Below, one piece after another: positions 32,629-40,850 of a DNA stretch of 64,000 bases. The stretch's first letter is position 1; every line of letters begins with the position of its first letter. The notes below the pieces were generated by a model. It was not told where the DNA came from. It worked only from the letters and a program-made list of their open reading frames with translations, and searched no databases. Source of the DNA: Sporosarcina sp. NCCP-2716 (lineage in GTDB: Bacteria > Bacillota > Bacilli > Bacillales_A > Planococcaceae); assembly GCF_023707985.1 (NCBI RefSeq), contig NZ_BRCF01000001.1, positions 617,967-681,966 on the forward strand. The letters run 5' to 3'. The translations under genes and the position numbers were made by a program.

Positions 32629-33813
32629 ATGACCAAACAAATCGTTATTTTAGGAGCAGGTTATGGTGGTCTTTTAGCAGCATTGAATGCACGCAACTTC
32701 TTGACAGAAAGCGACGCAGCCATCACGCTCATCAACCAGACTCCGACTCACCAGATCATTACTGAACTTCACCGTCTGGCAGGGGGTACGATCAGCGAAG
32801 GCGCAGTTGCGCTTCCATTGGAGAAACTCCTTGCAGGAAAAGGCATCCAATTAGTCATCGAAACAATTGAAAACTTCGATGTGAATACGAAGAAAGTCCA
32901 CCTTGCAAACGGTGAGTCATTGTCATACGATGCACTCGTCGTCGCACTCGGCAGCAAAACAGCCTACTTTGGCATCCCGGGCCTCGAGGAGAACAGCATG
33001 GTGCTGAAATCCGCAGGCGAGGCGAATGCCATCTATGCGCACATCGTCGACCGAATCAAAGCCTATGCAGTGTCAGGCGATGAAGCGGATGCTACGATCC
33101 TCATCGGCGGCGGCGGACTGACCGGTGTCGAACTGGTCGGGGAAATCGTCGACCATATGCCGCAAGTTGCGCGTGATAACGGCGTAAACCCGGCAGACTT
33201 GAAGATCATGCTCGTAGAAGCAGGTCCGAAGATCCTTCCGGTGCTGCCTGATCACCTGATCGAACGTGCAACAGAAAGCCTTGCGAAGCGCGGCGTGGAA
33301 TTCCTGATCGGTCTTCCTGTCACGAACGTCGAAGGGAACGAAATCTCCCTCAAAGACGGCCGGACCATCAAAGCCAACACATTCGTCTGGACTGGCGGCG
33401 TCACTGGGAATCCGCTCGTCGGTGAGTCGGGTCTTGAAGTGGACCGCGGCCGCGCGACAGTGAACGAATTCCTGCAGTCGAAATCACACAGTGACGTATT
33501 CGTCGTCGGTGATGCTGCAGTTGCCTTCCCTGCTGTTGAAGGTGCCCGTCCATATGCACCGACTGCACAGAATGCTTGGCAGATGGGTGAGCTTGTCGGC
33601 TACAATCTGTACGCTATGCTCGGAAACAAGAAGATGGAAGTCTTCAATCCGGTCAACTCGGGTACACTTGCGAGCCTCGGCCGTAAAGATGCAGTCGCTT
33701 CCATCGGTGCAAACAATACGTCCCTTAAAGGAATGCCTGCATCGCTTATGAAAGAAGCGAGCAACGTGCGTTACCTATCCCATATCAAAGGTCTCTTCAG
33801 CCTCGCATACTGA
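32629..33813 (+). CDS. ndh: type II NADH dehydrogenase
   Basis: 394 residues, 36 bp after the DUF1641 gene. Non-proton-pumping NADH:menaquinone oxidoreductase, membrane-associated. FAD loop ILGAGYGGLLAAL (6-18), NADH loop IGGGGLTGVELVGEI (about 160), and the second FAD contact VFVVGDAA (about 289) are clear; the C-terminal amphipathic segment (MKEASNVRYLSHIKGLFSLAY) is the membrane-binding end. No Rex box (TTGTGAAnnnnnnTTCACAA) was seen upstream. Confidence 0.93.
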   Translation: MTKQIVILGAGYGGLLAALNARNFLTESDAAITLINQTPTHQIITELHRLAGGTISEGAVALPLEKLLAGKGIQLVIETIENFDVNTKKVHLANGESLSYDALVVALGSKTAYFGIPGLEENSMVLKSAGEANAIYAHIVDRIKAYAVSGDEADATILIGGGGLTGVELVGEIVDHMPQVARDNGVNPADLKIMLVEAGPKILPVLPDHLIERATESLAKRGVEFLIGLPVTNVEGNEISLKDGRTIKANTFVWTGGVTGNPLVGESGLEVDRGRATVNEFLQSKSHSDVFVVGDAAVAFPAVEGARPYAPTAQNAWQMGELVGYNLYAMLGNKKMEVFNPVNSGTLASLGRKDAVASIGANNTSLKGMPASLMKEASNVRYLSHIKGLFSLAY

Positions 33814-33827
33814 GCTGTCACATAACT

Positions 33828-33876
33828 GACTGCCCCGGAAGCCTGAATCCATCGGCTTCCGGGGCAGTCGTTTGTT
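33828..33876 (+). terminator. terminator of the ndh operon
   Basis: GACTGCCCCGGAAGCC (33828-33843) with its perfect complement at 33854-33869, then a T-rich tail. Confidence 0.88.
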
Positions 33877-33897
33877 TTTATCTGAACGATCCGTCAA

Positions 33898-33927
33898 TTG
33901 ACAGGTCAAAATGGAATTCGCTATGAT
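33898..33927 (+). promoter_or_regulatory. glmS promoter
   Basis: Perfect TTGACA (33898-33903), 18-bp spacer, TATGAT (33922-33927). Confidence 0.75.
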
Positions 33928-33999
33928 AGTAGTTGGCTGATAAAGCAGTCCGTGCAGAAGGGGGAATGGATGCACGCAAACGTACAGGAAACCAATTGA

Positions 34000-34160
34000 A
34001 GCGCCAGAGCCGGGGAAATTATCACGAATTTCCGGCAGACGAGGTGGAGGTTCATCGAACATTCGGCGGATGCCTCCCGGTCGCCGCTGCCCGATTGTTA
34101 CGCCATTCCTAAACCTGCGGGGCAACCCGGAGTCACAAACGGAATGAGCAGGCAGCTGAA
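34000..34160 (+). ncRNA. glmS ribozyme: glmS ribozyme/riboswitch
   Basis: Glucosamine-6-phosphate-dependent self-cleaving RNA. The strongly conserved core is visible: AGCGCC at the 5' end with the expected cleavage between 34000 and 34001, GACGAGGTGGAGGTT, ATCGA, TTCGGCGGATGCCTCCCGG, and a 3' domain with a CATTCC/GGAATG pairing near 34113-34145. Cleavage when the product sugar is abundant destabilises the glmS message. The 3' border is approximate. Together with the promoter and a short 5' segment it fills the 427-bp gap before glmS. Confidence 0.92.
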
Positions 34161-34240
34161 TACTTGATACGGTCCGGCAGCATGACTGCCAGGAAACCGG
34201 AACAGTTATGCTGACCGGCCGCTGAAGCGGAGGAAACAGC

Positions 34241-36034
34241 ATGTGCGGAATTGTAGGCTATAACGGAAAGAACCAGGCGGCGGAAATTTTGCTGGCCGGC
34301 TTGGAAAAACTTGAATACCGAGGATATGACTCGGCCGGCATGGCTTTCCAGACAGAGGACGGTTTAGTGCAATACAAAGAAAAAGGCCGGGTTGCAGATT
34401 TACGGAAGGCAGTGGATGGAAGTCTCGAGTCTTCTGTAGGGATCGGTCATACCCGCTGGGCGACCCATGGCGTGCCTGACCGGAAAAACTCGCATCCTCA
34501 TCAGAGCGCAACCGGCCGTTTTACGCTCGTTCATAACGGTGTCATCGAAAACTATGAGAAACTGAAAAACAGTTACTTGAAGGATGTTCCCTTTGCATCT
34601 GACACAGACACGGAAGTGATCGTGCAGCTCGTCGAGCATTTTGCTGAAGAAGGGCTGATGACAGGCGAAGCGTTCCGGAAAGCACTGTCCCTTCTGCACG
34701 GCTCCTATGCGATCGCCCTGCTTGACGAACAGGCACCAGAAATGATCTTTGTTGCGAAAAACCGGAGTCCTCTGCTCGTCGGAGTTAGTGAAGACTGCAA
34801 TGTTGTTGCTTCGGACGCAATGGCGATGCTGCAGGTGACCGATCAGTTCATCGAGCTGCATGACGGTGAAGTCGTCCTTCTCGGTCGTGGCGGGGTTACT
34901 ATTGAAACACTCGAAGGTGAGAAAATCGAGCGGGCACCCTATACAGCCGAACTCGACATGAGCGATATCGAGAAAGGGACCTACCCGCATTACATGCTGA
35001 AAGAGATCGACGAACAGCCGGGTGTGATCCGCAAAATCATGGAAGCCTACAGTACTGAAGACGGTACGCTTACCATTGAGCCGGCAATCCGCCAGGCGTT
35101 CCGACGTGCTGACCGTTTGTATATTATCGCGGCTGGAACGAGCTATCATGCCGGATTGGTCGGTAAGGAGTATATTGAAAAACTTGCAGGCCTTCCTGCT
35201 GAAGTGCATATTTCCAGCGAATTTGGCTACAATATGCCGTTGCTTTCGGAGAAGCCGTTGTTCCTGTTCATCACTCAATCCGGGGAGACGGCCGACAGCC
35301 GACAAGTGCTTGTGAAAGTAAAGGCGCTCGGCTATCCGGCGATTACGATGACGAACGTACCCGGTTCGACTCTTTCGCGCGAAGCGGACCATACGCTGCT
35401 GCTCCATGCAGGCCCGGAAATAGCAGTCGCCTCGACAAAAGCCTATACAGCCCAGCTCGCTGTACTTGCCATTTCCGCTTATTGCCTGGGTGACGGGGCT
35501 TGCGACTTCGATCTGAAACAGGAACTTGGGATTGCAGCGAATGCCATCGAAACCTTGACGGACGCCAAGCAGGAGATGGAGTCACTGGCTGCAGAACTGC
35601 TGGACAACAAACGAAATGCATTCTTCCTCGGTCGCGGACTCGATTATTACGTCAGTCTGGAAGGGGCTTTGAAACTGAAGGAAATTTCGTATATCCAGGC
35701 AGAAGGCTTTGCCGGCGGCGAACTGAAACACGGAACGATTGCACTGATCGAAGAAGGCACACCGGTCATCGCGCTTGCCACACAGCGAAACGTCAGCGCC
35801 AACTTGCGCGGCAATGTCAAGGAAGTGACCGCCCGCGGTGCGAACGCCTGCATCATCTCGATGGAAGGCGACAGCGAACCGGGTGACCGGCTCATCCTGC
35901 CGCACATCCACGACTTGCTGACGCCGCTCGCGGCTGTCATCCCGCTTCAGCTGCTCAGCTACTATGCTTCCCTGCAGCGCGGCTGTGACGTCGACAAGCC
36001 GAGGAACTTGGCGAAGAGCGTCACAGTTGAATAA
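34241..36034 (+). CDS. glmS: glutamine--fructose-6-phosphate aminotransferase (isomerizing)
   Basis: 597 residues. Converts fructose-6-phosphate and glutamine to glucosamine-6-phosphate, the entry to cell-wall amino sugars. Class II glutaminase domain with the N-terminal nucleophile Cys (MCGIVGYNG) and [11 protein letters not shown]; two SIS isomerase domains ([28 protein letters not shown] region [14 protein letters not shown]) and the C-terminal [11 protein letters not shown] tail. ATG at 34241 with GGAGGAA at 34229-34235. Controlled by the ribozyme upstream. Confidence 0.96.
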   Translation: MCGIVGYNGKNQAAEILLAGLEKLEYRGYDSAGMAFQTEDGLVQYKEKGRVADLRKAVDGSLESSVGIGHTRWATHGVPDRKNSHPHQSATGRFTLVHNGVIENYEKLKNSYLKDVPFASDTDTEVIVQLVEHFAEEGLMTGEAFRKALSLLHGSYAIALLDEQAPEMIFVAKNRSPLLVGVSEDCNVVASDAMAMLQVTDQFIELHDGEVVLLGRGGVTIETLEGEKIERAPYTAELDMSDIEKGTYPHYMLKEIDEQPGVIRKIMEAYSTEDGTLTIEPAIRQAFRRADRLYIIAAGTSYHAGLVGKEYIEKLAGLPAEVHISSEFGYNMPLLSEKPLFLFITQSGETADSRQVLVKVKALGYPAITMTNVPGSTLSREADHTLLLHAGPEIAVASTKAYTAQLAVLAISAYCLGDGACDFDLKQELGIAANAIETLTDAKQEMESLAAELLDNKRNAFFLGRGLDYYVSLEGALKLKEISYIQAEGFAGGELKHGTIALIEEGTPVIALATQRNVSANLRGNVKEVTARGANACIISMEGDSEPGDRLILPHIHDLLTPLAAVIPLQLLSYYASLQRGCDVDKPRNLAKSVTVE

Positions 36035-36049
36035 GGATCATCCAGTAAC

Positions 36050-36079
36050 AACCCCATGCAAGTGTGCATGGGGTTTTTT
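36050..36079 (+). terminator. glmS terminator
   Basis: AACCCCATGCA (36050-36060) with TGCATGGGGTT (36065-36075), loop AGTG, T run. Confidence 0.9.
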
Positions 36080-36198
36080 CCTGATGTGCAAGTCGGTTGG
36101 GGATTCATTTTATGGTATACTTTGGTAGACTTCCAGTACGATTTAAGCGGGGGGTCAGCATTTTGCAAAGTTTCTCCATTGGAAAGGAAGTGGTTGGA

Positions 36199-36684
36199 TT
36201 GGATAGATTCACGACCCTGGCGCTGCTCAGTATCGCGGGCATGGGATTGCTGTTTTACACAGTCGAGAAACTGTCCCGCAGGTGGCTTGGTGTCAAGAAA
36301 GGTGTATCGTTCGTCAGCCGTTCCGTCAATGACACCCACCGTAAGATCGACTGGACACTGCGGGCGCTGTTCATCTTCGGCCTCTTGTTCGGAGGGATTG
36401 TTTTTTCTGCAGTCCGATATGATTCCACGGCCTGGTTTTATATTTTCCTCGGCTATATAGTCACCACGAACTTCATACTCGAACTGATACGGGCCTTTTT
36501 CCAGAAGAAATACGGCGACGAGAAGAATGAATACAAGGTGACGCTGATCCAGCTCTGCATGCTCTTGCTGTTCGCAATTGTGATTCTCTCCACAGAGTTT
36601 TTCGGACTGATCCCGTTGGATGGTTCCCGAGATCAGGCTGCCGGTTACGTGGTAAGCTGGCAATTTGAAACTGAAAGTGACTGA
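36199..36684 (+). CDS. four-span membrane protein (DUF4181-like)
   Basis: 161 residues if started at the TTG at 36199 with AAAGGAAG at 36182-36189; a much longer in-frame ORF begins at 36097 but lacks a ribosome site. Four hydrophobic stretches with a charged loop between spans 1 and 2 (RKIDWTLRALFIFGLLFGG starts span 2) resemble the DUF4181 family of Bacillales. Function unknown. Monocistronic. Confidence 0.7.
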   Translation: MDRFTTLALLSIAGMGLLFYTVEKLSRRWLGVKKGVSFVSRSVNDTHRKIDWTLRALFIFGLLFGGIVFSAVRYDSTAWFYIFLGYIVTTNFILELIRAFFQKKYGDEKNEYKVTLIQLCMLLLFAIVILSTEFFGLIPLDGSRDQAAGYVVSWQFETESD

Positions 36685-36710
36685 TGAATCGGAAAAAATG
36701 AAACAATTTA

Positions 36711-36739
36711 TTGACTTTCAGCGCGGCACCGTTTACGAT
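36711..36739 (+). promoter_or_regulatory. promoter of the leader-peptide/rsgA-paralogue transcript
   Basis: TTGACT (36711-36716), 17-bp spacer, TACGAT (36734-36739). Confidence 0.7.
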
Positions 36740-36771
36740 AGACCTAACTTATTGGAAAGCAGGTGATCACT

Positions 36772-36837
36772 ATGGCGACATTCAACTTGCAAATTGTTAA
36801 ATGGTTCGGTCCCATACTTTCACCTGCAGTGCGTTGA
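36772..36837 (+). CDS. 21-residue leader peptide before the RsgA paralogue
   Basis: ATG at 36772 follows AGGTGATC (36761-36768), an eight-base match to the 16S 3' end. The product, MATFNLQIVKWFGPILSPAVR is 21 residues written as MATFNLQIVKWF plus GPILSPAVR; it is hydrophobic with Trp and two Pro near the end. It sits between a good promoter and a strong terminator (36870-36907), the usual place for a regulatory uORF. No separate function is claimed. Confidence 0.6.
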   Translation: MATFNLQIVKWFGPILSPAVR

Positions 36838-36907
36838 AATCTGGCACGTTTCTTCTGTTATGTGCGTGAAAGCATGGCGTCCGAGCCCTCGGATTGCATG
36901 CTTTTTT
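36829..36907 (+). terminator. leader terminator with alternative pairings
   Basis: Terminator stem AAGCATG-gcg-TCCGA (36870-36884) with TCGGA-ttg-CATGCTT (36889-36903), then U4. Upstream segments GTGC (36829-36832, last codons of the leader ORF), GCACGT (36844-36849) and ATGTGC (36860-36865) can pair 1:2 or 2:3, and CTTTCAC (36817-36823) matches GTGAAAG (36866-36872) at the foot of the terminator. Confidence 0.65.
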
Positions 36908-36934
36908 ACTTGCCCAAAAACAGGAGGAATCGAA

Positions 36935-37984
36935 TTGAATAGTTTACAAATGTATGGTTGGAACAATAGGCACGAAACAGATTGGGAGGAGTTGGACGGC
37001 AGGCAATGGCGGCCTGGCCGGGTCACTTCGGAACACCGTAACATGTACACCGTAATTACGGAAGACGGGGAATGGCTCTCGGTCTGTTCTGGTGCCATGC
37101 TGCACGGAGCTGATGACAGGCGGCATTACCCGGCGGTCGGCGACTGGGTGGCGGTCGAAAAGATGCCGGGTGAAGAGCGCGGCATAATCCATTGCATTCT
37201 GCCCCGAACTTCTATCTTCTCCCGTAAAGCAGCCGGGGAATCCGGCGGTGAGCAGCTGATTGCCGTTAACGTGGACCTCGTCTTTCTTGTGACCTCGATG
37301 AATGACGATTTCAACATCCGCAGGCTCGAACGGTATCTCGTTGCAGCCTACGAGTCGGGGGCTGTTCCGGTTGTTGTACTGACGAAATCGGATCTTTGCG
37401 AAGATCCCGCGCAGTACGCAGCTGAGGCAGCGGGCGTAGCGGCAGGAGCTGATATTCTTATCGTAAGCAGCCGCACAGGTGCCGGAATCGACCGTCTGCA
37501 CAGTTTGCTGCAAGGCGGCAAGACCGCTGCGCTGCTCGGTTCATCCGGTGTCGGAAAGTCTTCGCTCGTCAATGCGATTTGCGGAGACGGGACGATGGCT
37601 GTCCAGAACATCCGTGATGACGATTCGAAAGGACGCCACACGACGACCCACCGGGAGCTGATCGCGCTGCCCGGCGGCGGTGTCCTTATCGACACGCCGG
37701 GAATGCGGGAATTCCAGCTGTGGAATGAAAGGGAAAGTGTCGACTCAAGCTTCACGGACATCGCTTCCTTGGCGGAGACGTGCAAGTTCAGCGACTGCGG
37801 GCATATTCAGGAGCCCGGCTGTGCGGTCCGCCGGGCGATCGGTGACGGTACATTGGAAGAAAGCCGATTCGCCAGTTATTTGAAACTCCAGCGGGAAATC
37901 GCCTACTTGGACCGCAAATCGGATTCCCAAGCCCGGCTGGCTGAACGGAAACGCTGGAAAGCGCTGACGAAAGCGAAGCGCTGA
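36935..37984 (+). CDS. rsgA: RsgA-family circularly permuted ribosome GTPase (likely second copy)
   Basis: 349 residues from a TTG at 36935 with AGGAGG at 36922-36927. OB-fold N-terminus, then the permuted GTPase order G4 TKSD (150-153), SSRTGAG, G1 GSSGVGKS (202-209), G3 DTPG (253-256), and the zinc site Cys283, Cys288, His290, Cys296. RsgA checks maturation of the 30S subunit. It is longer than the housekeeping Bacillus RsgA (YloQ, about 298 residues) and lies outside the usual prpC-prkC-rsgA neighbourhood, so a paralogue is inferred. Expression appears to depend on read-through of the leader terminator. Confidence 0.88.
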   Translation: MNSLQMYGWNNRHETDWEELDGRQWRPGRVTSEHRNMYTVITEDGEWLSVCSGAMLHGADDRRHYPAVGDWVAVEKMPGEERGIIHCILPRTSIFSRKAAGESGGEQLIAVNVDLVFLVTSMNDDFNIRRLERYLVAAYESGAVPVVVLTKSDLCEDPAQYAAEAAGVAAGADILIVSSRTGAGIDRLHSLLQGGKTAALLGSSGVGKSSLVNAICGDGTMAVQNIRDDDSKGRHTTTHRELIALPGGGVLIDTPGMREFQLWNERESVDSSFTDIASLAETCKFSDCGHIQEPGCAVRRAIGDGTLEESRFASYLKLQREIAYLDRKSDSQARLAERKRWKALTKAKR

Positions 37985-38019
37985 CCGTTTCGTGCGCGGG
38001 GCGTGATTTACTGGAACGA

Positions 38020-38070
38020 AAAAAAAGACTGTGTCCGCATGCTCGGGAGCATCGCGGCACAGTCTCTTTT
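38020..38070. terminator. bidirectional terminator (rsgA paralogue / yjcZ-like)
   Basis: GACTGTG (38028-38034) with CACAGTC (38058-38064), inner CCGC/GCGG and ATGC/GCAT helices, A8 before and CTTTT after; base positions within one or two. Confidence 0.85.
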
Positions 38071-38073
38071 ACA

Positions 38074-38283
38074 TTAGCAGTCTTTGTTGTGATGATGATT
38101 ATTCGGCACATACGATGCACCGATGATGATCAACAAGATGAACAGCACAACTAGGAGTGCAAATCCGCGTCCTCTGCCAAATCCGCTGCCACAATTTTGC
38201 GGTCCTCCGCACGGACCATAATATGGCTGGCCGCCATAGCCACCTTGACCGCCGCACCCGCACAAATCCCATCCGTAGCCCAT
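38074..38283 (-). CDS. YjcZ-family small sporulation-type membrane protein
   Basis: 69 residues from the ATG at 38281-38283 with AAAGGAGG upstream. Gly/Tyr/Cys-rich N-terminal half ([19 protein letters not shown]) followed by the family's signature single span [20 protein letters not shown] and a His/Asn-rich end. The tiny YjcZ family is found in spore-forming Bacilli and associated with the spore coat or outer layers. Single gene. Confidence 0.85.
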   Translation of the reverse strand: MGYGWDLCGCGGQGGYGGQPYYGPCGGPQNCGSGFGRGRGFALLVVLFILLIIIGASYVPNNHHHNKDC

Positions 38284-38491
38284 TAGTTCCGCCTCCTTTC
38301 TTCCAGGGCAGTGGAATGATGGCGGCATCTGCACTGCGATCCCGCCCCTTCCGAGCTGCCTATATGGTTAGAGTATGTAGCGGTCCGGGAATTGACAGGG
38401 ACAAATGACCAGGGAGGCTGAGTTATTCATCATCCGCGGGAAATCCGGCGGCTGTCCGCGGCACAGTTTCATGAAGAAAGGGGACTGTAAG

Positions 38492-39007
38492 ATGAAACGT
38501 ATTCTCATATTGGGTGTGTCAGCAGGTGCCGGCAAGTCGACATTTGCCCGTCAACTGGGGGAGAAGCTGGATATTCAGGTCTGCTACTTGGATGGCCTCA
38601 ATTTCAAGGAGGGATGGGAAGAGGTGACGCGCGAATCGTTTGAGGAGGCACAGCGGGAAGCAGCCTCAGGTGATAAATGGATCATCGAAGGGAATTATTC
38701 GAGCACCTTGGCCTGCAGGGAGGACCGGGCGGATACGATCATCTATCTGGAATTGCCGCTTGCGCTCTGTCTGTATAGGGTTATGAAACGCCGTATTAGA
38801 TACCACGGCAAAACAAGACATGAACTGGGCGGGGGCTGTCCGGAGAAACTGGACCGGCAATTTGTCAGGTATATCATTACAACGTATGCGAGGCGGAAGA
38901 AATCGATGCGGAAACGGCTGGCCCACTATCAGCAGGAAGGGCGCACTGTGGTAACTTTGCAGTCCCGGCGTGAAATCCGGGAGTTTTTGAGGAGATTGGA
39001 CTGCTGA
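38492..39007 (+). CDS. P-loop nucleotide kinase-like protein (topology modulation/FlaR type)
   Basis: 171 residues from the ATG at 38492 with AAAGGGG about 10 bp upstream. Walker A GVSAGAGKST (8-17), a YLDGLNFKEGW substrate strand, WIIEGNY and DTIIYLELPLALCLYRVMKR give the adenylate-kinase-like fold of 'topology modulation' proteins. The C-terminal part is very basic (RRKKSMRKRL). Substrate unknown. It is directly followed by the 20-bp repeat array. Confidence 0.8.
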   Translation: MKRILILGVSAGAGKSTFARQLGEKLDIQVCYLDGLNFKEGWEEVTRESFEEAQREAASGDKWIIEGNYSSTLACREDRADTIIYLELPLALCLYRVMKRRIRYHGKTRHELGGGCPEKLDRQFVRYIITTYARRKKSMRKRLAHYQQEGRTVVTLQSRREIREFLRRLDC

Positions 39008-39021
39008 ATGGGGGAACTGTG

Positions 39022-39311
39022 CGGCTGCTGGCGTGGTTATGAGCGGTTTTTTGGATTTATGAGCGGTTTCTGGGATTTATGAGCGATTTTCGCGATTTAT
39101 GAGCGATTTTCCAGATTTATGAGCGATTTCTCAGTTTTATGAGCGCTTTCCGAGTTTTATGAGCGCTTTCCCTAGATTTATGAGCGAAACCCGCAATTCA
39201 TGAGCGTTCCCCTAGATTTATGAGCGAAACCCGCAATTCATGAGCGTTTCCCTAGATTTATGAGCGAAACCCGCAATTCATGTGCGTTCCTCAAATTTTT
39301 TGAGCACCACC
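39022..39311. repeat. 20-bp-period tandem repeat array 1 (about 14 units)
   Basis: The core TTTATGAGCG recurs with gagcg at 39041, 39061, 39081, 39101, 39121, 39141, 39161, 39182, 39202, 39222, 39242, 39262, then degenerate copies at 39282 (TGTGCG) and 39302 (TGAGCA). Period is exactly 20 bp except one 21-bp step. The other ten bases vary (GTTTTCTGGGA, GATTTTCCAGA, GAAACCCGCAA types). It fills the 360-bp gap between a kinase gene and the 39368 gene; no promoter or ORF of note lies in it. A second array of the same unit is at 53170-53345. Confidence 0.9.
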
Positions 39312-39340
39312 CCAGCTCCACAAGCACTCTCTCCCAATAA

Positions 39341-39368
39341 AAAAAGAGCAGCCGCGGCTGCTCTTTTT
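39341..39368. terminator. bidirectional terminator next to array 1
   Basis: Perfect palindrome: AAAAAGAGCAGCCG (39341-39354) with CGGCTGCTCTTTTT (39355-39368). Confidence 0.85.
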
Positions 39369-40189
39369 CAATCTGTCTCGTTCAAGATCGCTTCCACTGT
39401 TTCATTCACTTCATCGCGCTTCATCTTTTCCTCGCCACGCTCCATGGCGGAGAGGGTCTTCTTGGCGAGGGCCAGCGGGATCTTGCAGAAGAGGATGATG
39501 TTCTTCGTCTGGATCGACTTCATGTATTCATCCGCCATTGCGAGGTTCGCTTTGGCGTAGTCGAATAAGTCTTCACGTGTCCAGCCTTCAGGTAGGAATC
39601 GGACACCGCGTTCGGCGTCTTCGTCCTGGTTGCGCAGCATGTTGACGGCCTGCAGCCCGCGGCCGTAGCCGATCGCGAGTTCGCGGTCGGTCACCGTGCC
39701 GTCGTATGCTTCCCATATGTCGGACAGCATGACGCCGACCAGACCGGCGACATAATACGTGTAATCGTCCAAGTCTTCCTTCGTTTCGATCTGGAAGTCA
39801 CGCTCGACCCATTTGGCCATCCCGTCCGCCATGATAGCTGTGACGTCCCGTACGTTGTCATACAGATCGGGCGGGCAGACGGCGAGCCAGTCAGCGAGAC
39901 GGCGAGTCACTTCCGGCAGACTGTCTTCTGCGCCGTCCAACAGAGCGGCATAAGCGGAAGCGTCGAAACCTTCGCGCAGCAGCTCGGCGGTCGCGCGCAG
40001 TAATGCTGTCTTTTTGGATGAGTCCATCTGCTCATGGTCTTCGATCTCATCGATGGCGCGCAAGCATAAGTACGCAGAGCCTACTGTTTTGCGCAATGTC
40101 GGTTTCAATAGTTTGATCGGTATGTAGAACGTGCGGCTCGTCTCTTTCAGAACACGCATCGCGTCTTTTTGCAATGTCGCTTCACTCAT
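39368..40189 (-). CDS. squalene/phytoene synthase family protein (YisP-like)
   Basis: 273 residues from the ATG at 40187-40189 (AGAAGG upstream). All-helical trans-prenyltransferase fold with first Asp-rich motif DEIED (47-51, in LRAIDEIEDH) and second motif NMLRNQDEDAERG (183-195), so catalytic magnesium sites look intact. Family members condense two prenyl diphosphates or, as YisP of B. subtilis, release farnesol. No carotenoid or hopanoid genes lie nearby, which favours a solitary YisP-type role. The stop codon abuts the terminator. Confidence 0.85.
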   Translation of the reverse strand: MSEATLQKDAMRVLKETSRTFYIPIKLLKPTLRKTVGSAYLCLRAIDEIEDHEQMDSSKKTALLRATAELLREGFDASAYAALLDGAEDSLPEVTRRLADWLAVCPPDLYDNVRDVTAIMADGMAKWVERDFQIETKEDLDDYTYYVAGLVGVMLSDIWEAYDGTVTDRELAIGYGRGLQAVNMLRNQDEDAERGVRFLPEGWTREDLFDYAKANLAMADEYMKSIQTKNIILFCKIPLALAKKTLSAMERGEEKMKRDEVNETVEAILNETD

Positions 40190-40381
40190 ATCCAAATCCT
40201 TCTTTCCTTCATACTCAGTTTCCTCTGCACTTGCCTCTATCATACCGGTTCCGCTGCCGCTAATCCATTAAAAAGGTGCGTCCGCCTGATGACCCGGTCC
40301 CGGCCCGCTTTGGTGCCCGGACAGAACAGACGGAAATCCGGACAGTTTCCGCGCGATTTCCGCCATTATACGCACGGGACC

Positions 40382-40410
40382 TTGAATTCAAAGGAATGCC
40401 GCCGTACACT
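40382..40410 (+). promoter_or_regulatory. probable promoter of the thioredoxin-like gene
   Basis: TTGAAT (40382-40387), 17-bp spacer, TACACT (40405-40410). Nothing else stands out in 40190-40474. Confidence 0.45.
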
Positions 40411-40474
40411 GTATCTAGTATTCAGAAAGTTTTCAACATTGGGCGTACCGTCCTTACAAACAGGAGGAATCATA

Positions 40475-40816
40475 ATGGGAGAATTACAGCAAGTTTCCAA
40501 AGAACAGTTTAACGAAGAAGTGCTGAACAGCAGCGTTCCCGTACTTATCGACTTCACGACCGACGGCTGCGGACCGTGCGAGCTGGTGGTGCCCATCCTG
40601 AAGACGATCGGTGAAAAGTATGGCGATGACCTCAAAATCATCCAGCACAATGTAGACTTCGATGACCTCGTGAACGAGGCGAACGAGCACATCAAGACCT
40701 ATGACGTCATGGCGTTTCCGACGCTGGTCCTTGTTAAGGACGGCAAACAGGTCGACAGCATCCTCGGCATTTATGATCCTGAGGAAATCGAGCGCCGCGT
40801 GAAACAAGTATTGTAA
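40475..40816 (+). CDS. thioredoxin-family protein
   Basis: 113 residues from the ATG at 40475 with AGGAGG upstream. Thioredoxin fold with active site Cys32-Gly-Pro-Cys35 and cis-Pro82 (AFPTLVLV). The usual Trp before the first Cys is Gly (TTDGCGPC), so its redox potential or partner choice may differ from TrxA. Cytoplasmic disulfide reduction is the general role. The ABC exporter gene starts 34 bp downstream, suggesting one operon. Confidence 0.85.
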   Translation: MGELQQVSKEQFNEEVLNSSVPVLIDFTTDGCGPCELVVPILKTIGEKYGDDLKIIQHNVDFDDLVNEANEHIKTYDVMAFPTLVLVKDGKQVDSILGIYDPEEIERRVKQVL

Positions 40817-40850
40817 CAACGGTGTTTCTGATGAAAGGGTGTGAGCCATC

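Noticed and set aside
33966-34112. 48-codon frame starting at 33966 through the ribozyme
   Set aside because: Covers the conserved glmS ribozyme core; the RNA fold explains the sequence.
34400-35407. 335-codon minus-strand open frame inside glmS
   Set aside because: Shadow of glmS; composition and lack of start signals argue against coding.
36097-36198. longer N-terminus for the 36199 membrane protein
   Set aside because: The upstream codons lack a ribosome site and overlap a likely promoter region after the glmS terminator.
39022-39311. CRISPR array
   Set aside because: Period is only 20 bp, the conserved part is about 10 bp, there are no unique 30-bp spacers and no cas genes.
39022-39311. 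repeat-encoded short peptides (the cores contain ATG)
   Set aside because: Every ATG in the core is followed at once by a frame shift relative to the next unit because 20 is not a multiple of 3; no ribosome sites.
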